Source: Populus alba
Lineage: Eukaryota; Streptophyta; Magnoliopsida; Malpighiales; Salicaceae
Reading direction: 5' to 3'
DNA length: 64,000 bases
NCBI RefSeq assembly: GCF_005239225.2
Contig: NC_133294.1
Span: 992,001 to 1,056,000, forward strand
The notes beneath the pieces are model-generated. The model had not been told where the DNA came from and did not search any database. It saw nothing but the letters and a program-made list of their open reading frames with translations. The position numbers and the translations under genes were made by a program. Positions within the stretch are counted from its first letter, which is position 1, and each line of letters opens with the position of its first letter. Shown here in pieces: positions 1-12,000 of the stretch.

Positions 1-3000
1 CCGACTTCGATGCCCCGGTTGCCGAAATTCAGTTGCCTTTGAATTTCGGGTGATCCCTCTTGAGCATGTATGCTTCTGCTACTTGTTCTACATCAGACTT
101 TCTTCCGCAAACGGCGAAACGCTTTGACTCGGTGAGTTTCGCGGCATTCCGACTTCGATGCCCCGGTTGCCGAAATTAAGTTGCCTTTGAATTTCGGGTG
201 ATCCTCTTGAGCATGTATGCTTCTGCTACTTGTTCTACATCAGACTTTCTTCCGCAAACGGCGAAACGCTTTGACTCGGTGAGTTTCGCGGCATTCCGAC
301 TTCGATGCCCCGGTTGCCGAAATTCAGTTGCCTTTGAATTTCGGGTGATCCCTCTTGAGCATGTATGCTTCTGCTACTTGTTCTACATCAGACTTTCTTC
401 CGCAAACGGCGAAACGCTTTGACTCGGTGAGTTTCGCGGCATTCCGACTTCGATGCCCCGGTTGCCGAAATTCAGTTGCCTTTGAATTTCGGGTGATCCC
501 TCTTGAGCATGTATGCTTCTGCTACTTGTTCTACATCAGACTTTCTTCCGCAAACGGCGAAACGCTTTGACTCGGTGAGTTTCGCGGCATTCCGACTTCG
601 ATGCCCCGGTTGCCGAAATTCAGTTGCCTTTGAATTTCGGGTGATCCCTCTTGAGCATGTATGCTTTCTGCTACTTGTTCTACATCAGACTTTCTTTTCC
701 GCAAACGGCGAAACGCTTTGACTCGGTGAGTTTCGCGGCATTCCGACTTCGATGCCCCGGTTGCCGAAATTCAGTTGCCTTTGAATTTCGGGTGATCCCT
801 CTTGAGCATGTATGCTTCTGCTACTTGTTCTACATCAGACTTTCTTCCGCAAACGGCGAAACGCTTTGACTCGGTGAGTTTCGCGGCATTCCGACTTCGA
901 TGCCCCGGTTGCCGAAATTCAGTTGCCTTTGAATTTCGGGTGATCCCTCTTGAGCATGTATGCTTCTGCTACTTGTTCTACATCAGACTTTCTTCCGCAA
1001 ACGGCGAAACGCTTTGACTCGGTGAGTTTCGCGGCATTCCGACTTCGATGCCCCGGTTGCCGAAATTCAGTTGCCTTTGAATTTCGGGTGATCCCTCTTG
1101 AGCATGTATGCTTCTGCTACTTGTTCTACATCAGACTTTCTTCCGCAAACGGCGAAAACGCTTTGACTCGGTGAGTTTCGGGGCATTCCGACTTCGATGC
1201 CCCGGTTGCCGAAATTCAGTTGCCTTTGAATTTCGGGTGATCCCTCTTGAGCATGTATGCTTCTGCTACTTGTTCTACATCAGACTTTCTTCCGCAAACG
1301 GCGAAACGCTTTGACTCGGTGAGTTTCGCGGCATTCCGACTTCGATGCCCCGGTTGCCGAAATTCAGTTGCCTTTGAATTTCGGGTGATCCCTCTTGAGC
1401 ATGTATGCTTCTGCTACTTGTTCTACATCAGACTTTCTTCCGCAAACGGCGAAACGCTTTGACTCGGTGAGTTTCGCGGCATTCCGACTTCGATGCCCCG
1501 GTTGCCGAAATTCAGTTGCCTTTGAATTTCGGGTGATCCCTCTTGAGCATGTATGCTTCTGCTACTTGTTCTACATCAGACTTTCTTCCGCAAACGGCGA
1601 AACGCTTTGACTCGGTGAGTTTCGCGGCATTCCGACTTCGATGCCCCGGTTGCCGAAATTCAGTTGCCTTTGAATTTCGGGTGATCCCTCTTGAGCATGT
1701 ATGCTTCTGCTACTTGTTCTACATCAGACTTTCTTCCGCAAACGGCGAAACGCTTTGACTCGGTGAGTTTCGCGGCATTCCGACTTCGATGCCCCGGTTG
1801 CCGAAATTCAGTTGCCTTTGAATTTCGGGTGATCCCTCTTGAGCATGTATGCTTCTGCTACTTGTTCTACAAAAGACTTTCTTCCGCAAACGGCGAAACG
1901 CTTTGACTCGGTGAGTTTCGCGGCATTCCGACTTCGATGCCCCGGTTGCCGAAATTCAGTTGCCTTTGAATTTCGGGTGATCCCTCTTGAGCATGTATGC
2001 TTCTGCTACTTGTTCTACATCAGACTTTCTTCCGCAAACGGCGAAACGCTTTGACTCGGTGAGTTTCGCGGCATTCCGACTTCGATGCCCCGGTTGCCGA
2101 AATTCAGTTGCCTTTGAATTTCGGGTGATCCCTCTTGAGCATGTATGCTTCTGCTACTTGTTCTACATCAGACTTTCTTCCGCAAACGGCGAAACGCTTT
2201 GACTCGGTGAGTTTCGTGGCATTCCGACTTCGATGCCCCGGTTGCCGAAATTCAGTTGCCTTTGAATTTCGGGTGATCCCTCTTGAGCATGTATGCTTCT
2301 GCTACTTGTTCTACAAAGACTTTCTTCCGCAAACGGCGAAACGCTTTGACTCGGTGAGTTTCGCGGCATTCCGACTTCGATGCCCCGGTTGCCGAAATTC
2401 AGTTGCCTTTGAATTTCGGGTGATCCCTCTTGAGCATGTATGCTTCTGCTACTTGTTCTACATCAGACTTTCTTTCCGCAAACGGCGAAACGCTTTGACT
2501 CGGTGAGTTTCGCGGCATTCCGACTTCGATGCCCCGGTTGCCGAAATTCAGTTGCCTTTGAATTTCGGGTGATCCCTCTTGAGCATGTATGCTTCTGCTA
2601 CTTGTTCTACATCAGACTTTCTTCCGCAAACGGCGAAACGCTTTGACTCGGTGAGTTTCGCGGCATTCCGACTTCGATGCCCCGGTTGCCGAAATTCAGT
2701 TGCCTTTGAATTTCGGGTGATCCCTCTTGAGCATGTATGCTTCTGCTACTTGTTCTACATCAGACTTTCTTCCGCAAACGGCGAAACGCTTTGACTCGGT
2801 GAGTTTCGCGGCATTCCGACTTCGATGCCCCGGTTGCCGAAATTCAGTTGCCTTTGAATTTCGGGTGATCCCTCTTGAGCATGTATGCTTCTGCTACTTG
2901 TTCTACATCAGACTTTCTTCCGCAAACGGCGAAACGCTTTGACTCGGTGAGTTTTCGCGGCATTCCGACTTCGATGCCCCGGTTGCCGAAATTCAGTTGC

Positions 3001-6000
3001 CTTTGAATTTCGGGTGATCCCTCTTGAGCATGTATGCTTCTGCTACTTGTTCTACATCAGACTTTCTTCCGCAAACGGCGAAACGCTTTGACTCGGTGAG
3101 TTTCGCGGCATTCCGACTTCGATGCCCCGGTTGCCGAAATTCAGTTGCCTTTGAATTTCGGGTGATCCCTCTTGAGCATGTATGCTTCTGCTACTTGTTC
3201 TACATCAGACTTTCTTCCGCAAATGGCGAAACGCTTTGACTCGGTGAGTTTCGCGGCATTCCGACTTCGATGCCCCGGTTGCCGAAATTCAGTTGCCTTT
3301 GAATTTCGGGTGATCCCTCTTGAGCATGTATGCTTCTGCTACTTGTTCTACATCAGACTTTCTTCCGCAAACGGCGAAACGCTTTGACTCGGTGAGTTTC
3401 GCGGCATTCCGACTTCGATGCCCCGGTTGCCGAAATTCAGTTGCCTTTGAATTTCGGGTGATCCCTCTTGAGCATGTATGCTTCTGCTACTTGTTCTACA
3501 TCAGACTTTCTTCCGCAAACGGCGAAACGCTTTGACTCGGTGAGTTTCGCGGCATTCCGACTTCGATGCCCCGGTTGCCGAAATTTAGTTGCCTTTGAAT
3601 TTCGGGTGATCCCTCTTGAGCATGTATGCTTCTGCTACTTGTTCTACATCAGACTTTCTTCCGCAAACGGCGAAACGCTTTGACTCGGTGAGTTTCGCGG
3701 CATTCCGACTTCGATGCCCCGGTTGCCGAAATTCAGTTGCCTTTGAATTTCGGGTGATCCCTCTTGAGCATGTATGCTTCTGCTACTTGTTCTACATCAG
3801 ACTTTCTTCCGCAAACGGCGAAACGCTTTGACTCGGTGAGTTTCGCGGCATTCCGACTTCGATGCCCCGGTTGCCGAAATTCAGTTGCCTTTGAATTTCG
3901 GGGTGATCCCTCTTGAGCATGTATGCTTCTGCTACTTGTTCTACACCAGACTTTCTTTCCGCAAACGGCGAAACGCTTTGACTCGGTGAGTTTCGCGGCA
4001 TTCCGACTTCGATGCCCCGGTTGCCGAAATTCAGTTGCCTTTGAATTTCGGGTGATCCCTCTTGAGCATGTATGCTTCTGCTACTTGTTCTACATCAGAC
4101 TTTCTTCCGCAAACGGCGAAACGCTTTGACTCGGTGAGTTTCGCGGCATTCCGACTTCGATGCCCCGGTTGCCGAAATTCAGTTGCCTTTGAATTTCGGG
4201 TGATCCCTCTTGAGCATGTATGCTTCTGCTACTTGTTCTACATCAGACTTTCTTCCGCAAACGGCGAAACACTTTGACTCGGTGAGTTTTCGCGGCATTC
4301 CGACTTCGATGCCCCGGTTGCCGAAATTCAGTTGCCTTTGAATTTCGGGTGATCCCTCTTGAGCATGTATGCTTCTGCTACTTGTTCTACAGCAGACTTT
4401 CTTCCGCAAACGGCGAAACACTTTGACTCGGTGAGTTTCGCGGCATTCCGACTTCGATGCCCCGGTTGCCGAAATTCAGTTGCCTTTGAATTTCGGGTGA
4501 TCCCTCTTGAGCATGTATGCTTCTGCTACTTGTTCTAACAGCAGACTTTCTTCCGCAAACGGCGAAACGCTTTGACTCGGTGAGTTTCGCGGCATTCCGA
4601 CTTCGATGCCCCGGTTGCCGAAATTCAGTTGCCTTTGAATTTCGGGTGATCCCTCTTGAGCATGTATGCTTCTGCTACTTGTTCTACATCAGACTTTCTT
4701 CCGCAAATGGCGAAACGCTTTGACTCGGTGAGTTTCGCGGCATTCCGACTTCGATGCCCCGGTTGCCGAAATTCAGTTGCCTTTGAATTTCGGGTGATCC
4801 CTCTTGAGCATGTATGCTTCTGCTACTTGTTCTACATTCAGACTTTCTTCCGCAAACGGCGAAACGCTTTGACTCGGTGAGTTTCGCGGCATTCCGACTT
4901 CGATGCCCCGGTTGCCGAAATTAAGTTGCCTTTGAATTTCGGGTGATCCCTCTTCAGCATGTATGCTTTTGCTGCTTGTTCTACATCAGACTTTCTTCCG
5001 CAAATGGCGAAACGCTTTGACTCGGTGAGTTTCGCGGCATTCCGACTTCGATGCCCCGGTTGCCGAAATTCAGTTGCCTTTCAATTTCGGGTGATCCCTC
5101 TTGAGCATGTATGCTTCTGCTACTTGTTCTACATCAGACTTTCTTCCGCAAACGGCGAAACACTTTGACTCGGTGAGTTTCGCGGCATTCCGACTTCGAT
5201 GCCCCGGTTGCCGAAATTCAGTTGCCTTTGAATTTCGGGTGATCCCTCTTGAGCATGTATGCTTCTGCTACTTGTTCTACATCAGACTTTCTTCCGCAAA
5301 CGGCGAAACGCTTTGACTCGGTGAGTTTCGCGGCATTCCGACTTCGATGCCCCGGTTGCCGAAATTCAGTTGCCTTTGAATTTCGGGTGATCCCTCTTGA
5401 GCATGTATGCTTCTGCTACTTGTTCTACATTCAGACTTTCTTCCGCAAACGGCGAAACGCTTTGACTCGGTGAGTTTCGCGGCATTCCGACTTCGATGCC
5501 CCGGTTGCCGAAATTCAGTTGCCTTTGAATTTCGGGTGATCCCTCTTCAGCATGTATGCTTCTGCTACTTGTTCTACATCAGACTTTCTTCCGCAAATGG
5601 CGAAACGCTTTGACTCGGTGAGTTTCGCGGCATTCCGACTTCGATGCCCCGGTTGCCGAAATTCAGTTGCCTTTGAATTTTCGGGTGATCCCTCTTGAGC
5701 ATGTATGCTTCTGCTACTTGTTCTACATCAGACTTTCTTCCGCAAACGCGAAACACTTTGAGTCGGTGAGTTTCGCGGCATTCCGACTTCGATGCCCCGG
5801 TTGCCGAAATTCAGTTGCCTTTGAATTTCGGGTGATCCCTCTTGAGCATGTATGCTTCTGCTACTTGTTCTACATCAGACTTTCTTCCGCAAACGGCGAA
5901 AACGCTTTGACTCGGTGAGTTTCGCGGCATTCCGACTTCGATGCCCCGGTTGCCGAAATTCAGTTGCCTTTGAATTTCGGGTGATCCCTCTTGAGCATGT

Positions 6001-9000
6001 ATGCTTCTGCTACTTGTTCTACAGCAGACTTTCTTCCGCAAACGGCGAAAACGCTTTGACTCGGTGAGTTTCGCGGCATTCCGACTTCGATGCCCCGGTT
6101 GCCGAAATTCAGTTGCCTTTGAATTTCGGGTGATCCCTCTTGAGCATGTATGCTTCTGCTACTTGTTCTACATCAGACTTTCTTCCGCAAACGGCGAAAC
6201 GCTTTGACTCGGTGAGTTTCGCGGCATTCCGACTTCGATGCCCCGGTTGCCGAAATTCAGTTGCCTTTGAATTTCGGGTGATCCCTCTTGAGCATGTATG
6301 CTTCTGCTACTTGTTCTACATCAGACTTTCTTCCGCAAACGGCGAAACGCTTTGACTCGGTGAGTTTCGCGGCATTCCGACTTCGATGCCCCGGTTGCCG
6401 AAATTCAGTTGCCTTTGAATTCGGGTGATCCCTCTTGAGCATGTATGCTTCTGCTTCTTGTTCTACATCAGACTTTCTTTGGCCGAACGCTTTGACTCGG
6501 TGAGTTTTGCGGCATTCCGACTTCGATGCCCCGGTTGCCGAAATTCAGTTGCCTTTGAATTTCGGGTGATCCCTCTTGAGCATGTATGCTTCTGCTACTT
6601 GTTCTACATTAGTCTTTCTTCCGCAAACGGCAAAACGCTTTGACTCGGTGAGTTTCGCGGCATTCCGACTTCGATGCCCCGGTTGCCGAAATTCAGTTGC
6701 CTTTGAATTTCGGGTGATCCCTCTTGAGCATGTATGCTTCTGCTACTTGTTCTACATCAGACTTTCTTTCCGCAAACGGCGAAACGCTTTGACTCGGTGA
6801 GTTTCGCGGCATTCCGACTTCGATGCCCCGGTTGCCGAAATTCAGTTGCCTTTGAATTTCGGGTGATCCCTCTTGAGCATGTATGCTTTCTGCTACTTGT
6901 TCTACATCAGACTTTCTTCCGCAAACGGCGAAACGCTTTGACTCGGTGAGTTTTCGCGGCATTCCGACTTCGATGCCCCGGTTGCCGAAAATTCAGTTGC
7001 CTTTGAATTTCGGGTGATCCCTCTTGAGCATGTATGCTTCTGCTACTTGTTCTACATCAGACTTTTCTTCCGCAAACGGCGAAACGCTTTGACTCGGTGA
7101 GTTTCGCGGCATTTCCGACTTCGATGCCCCGGTTGCCGAAATCAGTTGCCTTTGAATTTCGGGTGATCCCTCTTGAGCATGTATGCTTCTGCTACTTGTT
7201 CTACATCAGACTTTCTTCCGCAAACGGGGAAACGCTTTGACTCGGTGAGTTTCGCGGCATTCCGACTTCGATGCCCCGGTTGCCGAAATTCAGTTGCCTT
7301 TGAAGGATTTCATGGGTGACTTTCCCTCTTGAGCATGTATGCTTTCTGCTACTTGTTTCTACATCAGACTTTCTTCCGCAAACGGCGAAACGCTTTGACT
7401 CGGTGAGTTTCGCGGCATTCCGACTTCGATGCCCCGGTTGCCGAAATTCAGTTGCCTTTTGAATTTGGGTGATTCCCTCTTGAGCATGTATGCTTCTGCT
7501 ACTTGTTCTACATCAGAACTTTCTTCCGCAAACGGCGAAACGCTTTGACTCGGTGAGTTTCGCGGCATTCCGACTTCGATGCCCCGGTTGCCGAAATTCA
7601 GTTGCCTTTGAATTTCGGGTGATCCCTCTTGAGCATGTTGCTTCTGCTACTTGTTCTACAAAAGACTTTCTTCCGCAAACGGAGAAACGCTTTGACTAGG
7701 TGAGTTTCGCGGCATTCCGACTTCGATGCCCCGGTTGCCGAAATTCAGTTGCCTTTGAATTTCGGGTGATCCCTCTTGAGCATGTATGCTTCTGCTACTT
7801 GTTCTACATAAGACTTTCTTCCGCAAACGGCGAAACGCTTTGACTCGGTGAGTTTCGCAGGCATTCCGACTTCGATGCCCCGGTTGCCGAAATTCAGTTG
7901 CCTTTGAATTTCGGGTGATCCCTCTTGAGCATGTATGCTTCTGCTACTTGTTCTACATCAGACTTTCTTTTCCGCAAACGGCGAAACGCTTTGACTCGGT
8001 GAGTTTCGCGGCATTCCGACTTCGATGCCCCGGTTGCCGAAATTCAGTTGCCTTTGAATTTCGGGTGATCCCTTCTTGAGCATGTATGCTTTCTGCTACT
8101 TGTTCTACTCAGACTTTCTTCCGCAAACGCGAAACGCTTTGACTAGGTGAGTTTCGCGGCATTCCGACTTAGGTGAGTTTTCGATGCCCCGGTTGCCGAA
8201 ATTTAGTTGCCTTTGAATTTCGGGTGATCCCTCTTGAGCATGTATGCTCTGCTACTTGTTCTACATCAGACTTTCTTCCGCAAACGGCGAAACGCTTTGA
8301 CTCGGTGAGTTTCGCGGCATTCCGACTTCGATGCCCCGGTTGCCGAAATTCAGTTGCCTTTGAATTTCGGGTGATCCCTCTTGAGCATGTCCGCTTTTGC
8401 TTCCTGCTTCATACATCAGACTTTCTTCCGCAAACGGGGCGAAACACTTTGACTCGGTGAGTTTCGCGGCATTTCCGAACTTCGATGCCCGCGGTTGCCC
8501 GAAATTGAAGTTGCCTTTTTGAATTCGGGTGATCCCTCTGAGCATGTACTGCTTCTGCTTCTATACTGTTCTGACTTCTACATCAGATTTCGCCGCCATT
8601 CCGAACTCTCATGCCCGGTGGCCGGAAATTCAGTTGCCTTTGAACGGGTGAATCCCTCTTGAGAATGCTCTGCTACTTGGTTCTACATCAACATTTCTTT
8701 TGCAAACTGAACGCGGGTGATGTTTTCGTGGCATTCCAAGCTTTCGACGCGTTGCGAAACACTATTGAATTTCGGGTGATCCCTTTTGCATGTATTGCTT
8801 CTGGCTACTTGTTTACACAAAGACTTTCTTCCGGAGAAACGCTTTTAAGTTTCGGCATTGTACTTCTCGGTTGTCCGAGTTGCCTCTGAATTTCTCTTCG
8901 AGCGTATGCTCGGCTTCTTGTTCTACTACACCAGACTTCTCCAGCCATCGCAAAACGGCCGAAATCACTCGGTGAGCTTTTGCGCGGCAAGGCATTCCAA

Positions 9001-12000
9001 CTTCCGGGTTGCAAGGAAATTCNNNNNNNNNNNNNNNNNNNNNNNNNNNNNNNNNNNNNNNNNNNNNNNNNNNNNNNNNNNNNNNNNNNNNNNNNNNNNN
9101 NNNNNNNNNNNNNNNNNNNNNNNNNNNNNNNNNNNNNNNNNNNNNNNNNNNNNNNNNNNNNNNNNNNNNNNNNNNNNNNNNNNNNNNNNNNNNNNNNNNN
9201 NNNNNNNNNNNNNNNNNNNNNNNNNNNNNNNNNNNNNNNNNNNNNNNNNNNNNNNNNNNNNNNNNNNNNNNNNNNNNNNNNNNNNNNNNNNNNNNNNNNN
9301 NNNNNNNNNNNNNNNNNNNNNNNNNNNNNNNNNNNNNNNNNNNNNNNNNNNNNNNNNNNNNNNNNNNNNNNNNNNNNNNNNNNNNNNNNNNNNNNNNNNN
9401 NNNNNNNNNNNNNNNNNNNNNNNNNNNNNNNNNNNNNNNNNNNNNNNNNNNNNNNNNNNNNNNNNNNNNNNNNNNNNNNNNNNNNNNNNNNNNNNNNNNN
9501 NNNNNNNNNNNNNNNNNNNNNNCTAGGTGAGTTTCGCGGCATTCCGACTTGAGTGCCCCGGTTGCCGAAATTCAGTTGCCTTTGAATTTCGGGTGATCCC
9601 TCTTGAGCATGTATGCTCTGCTACTTGTTCTACATCAGACTTTCTCGCAAAACGGCGAAACGCTTTGACTCGGTGAGTTCGCGGGCATTCCGACTTCGAT
9701 GCCCCGGTTGCCGAAATTCAGTTGCCTTTGAATTTCGGGTGATCCCTCTTGAGCATGTATGCTTCTGCTACTTGTTCTACAAAAGACTTTCTTCCGCAAA
9801 CGGAGAAACGCTATGACTAGGTGACTTTCGCTGCATTCCGACTTCGATGCCCCGGTTGCCGAAATTCAGTTGCCTTTGAATTTCGGTGTGAGATCTTTGA
9901 ACATGAAGCATGCTCTGCTACTTGTTCTACATAGACTTTCTTCCGCAAATGGCGAAACGATTTTGACTCGGTGAGTTTCGCGGCATTCCGACTTCGATGC
10001 CCCGGTTGCCGAAATTCAGTTGCCTTTGAATTTCGGGTGATCCCTCTTCAGCATGTCCGCTTTTGCTGCTTTTTCTACATCAGACTTTCTCCGTAAAATG
10101 GGCGAAACGCTTTGAGTCGGTGAGTTTCGCGGCATTCCGACTTCGATGCCCCGGTTGCCAAAAATCAATTGCCTTTGAATTTCGGGTGATCCCTCTTGAG
10201 CATGTATGCTTCTGCTCCTTGTTCTACATCAGACTTTCTTCCGCAAACGGCGAAACGCTTTGACTCGGTGAGCTTCGAGGCATTCCGACTTCGATGCCCC
10301 GGTTGCCGAAATTCAATTGCATTTGAATTTCGGGTGATCCCTCTTGAGCATGTTTGCTTCTGCTACTTGTTCTAAATCAGACTTTCTTCCGCAAACGGCG
10401 AAAGGCTTTGACTCGGTGAGTTTGCGGCATTCCGACTTCGATGCCCCGGTTGCCGAAATTCAGTTGCCTTTGAATTTCGGGTGATCCCTCTTGAGCATGT
10501 TTGCTTCTGCTACTTGTTCTACATCAGACTTTCTTCTACAAATAGCGAAACGCTTTGACTCAGTGAGTTTCGCGGCATTCCGACTTCGATGCCCCGGTTG
10601 CCGAAATTCAATTGCATTTGAATTTCGGGTGATCCCTCTTGAGCATGTTTGCTTCTGCTACTTGTTCTATCATCAGACTTTCTTCTACAAATAGCGAAAC
10701 GCTTTGACTCAGTGAGTTTCGCGGCATTCCGACTTCGATGCCCCGGTTGCAGAAATTCAGTTGCCTTTGAATTTCGGGTGATCCCTCTTTAGCATGTTTG
10801 CTTCTGCTACTTGTTCTAAATCAGACTTTCTTCCGCAAACGGCGAAAGGCTTTGACTCTGTGAGTTTCGCGGAATTCCAACTTCAATGCCCCGGTTGCCG
10901 AATTCAGTTGCCTTTGAATTTCGGGTGATCCCTCTTGAGCATGTATGCTTCTGCTACTTGTTCAACATCAGACTTCTCTCGCAAACGGCGAAACGCTTTG
11001 ACTCGGTGAGGTTCGCGGCATTCCGACTTTCGATGCCCCGGTTGCCGAAATTTAGTTGCCTTTGAATTTCTTGTGATCCCTCTTGAGTATGTATGCTTCT
11101 GCTACTTGTTCTACACCAAACTTTCTACCGCAAACTGCGAAATGCTTTGACTCGGTGAGTTTCACGGCATTCCGACTTCGATGCCCCGGTTGCCGAAATT
11201 CAGTTGCCTTTCAATTTCAGGTGATCCCTCTTGAGCATGTATGCTTCTGCTACTTGTTCTATATCAGACTTTCTTCCGCAAACGGCAAAACGCTTTGACT
11301 AGCTGAATTTCGGGTCATTCCGACTTCGATGCCCCGGTTGCCGAAATTCAATTGCCTTTGAATTTCGGGTGATCCCTCTTGAGCATGTCTGGTTCTGCTA
11401 GTTGTTCTACACCAGACTTTCTACCGCAAACGGCGAAACGCTTTGAGTCGGTGAGTTTCGCGGCATTCCGACTTCGATGCCCCGGTTGCCCAAAAATCAG
11501 TTGACCTTTGAATTTCGAGCATTTGAATCACTCTTGAGCATGTATGCTTCTGCTACTTGTTCTACAGCAGACTTTCTTCCGCAAACGGCGAAACGCTTTG
11601 ACACGGTGAGTTTCGTGGCATTCCGACTTCGATGCCCCGGTTGCCGAAATTCAGTTGCCTTTGAATTTCGGGTGATCCCTCTTGTGCATGTTATGCTTCT
11701 GCTACTTGTTCTAAATCAGACATTCTTCCGCCAACGCAGAAACGCTTTGAATCAGTGAGTTTCATGGGATTTCCGACTTCGATGCCCCGGTTGCCGAAAT
11801 TCAGTGGCTTTTGAATTTCGGGTGATCCCTCTTGTGCATGTATAATTCTGCTACTTGTTCTATATCAGACTTTATTTCCGCAAACGGCGAAACGCTTTTG
11901 ACTCGGTGAGTTTTCGCGGCATTCCGACTTCGATGCCCCGGCTGCCGAAATTCAGTTGCCTTTGAATTTCGAGTCATCCCTCTTGAGCATGTATGCTTCT

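Noticed and set aside
198..8460. Dozens of near-identical 68-74 codon open frames in the satellite
   Set aside because: They are the same frame recurring in each 148-bp unit, closed at the same TGA each time, with no family features. 148 is not a multiple of three, so no continuous protein exists.
8805..9552. Long open frames through the N gap
   Set aside because: They consist mostly of undetermined bases.
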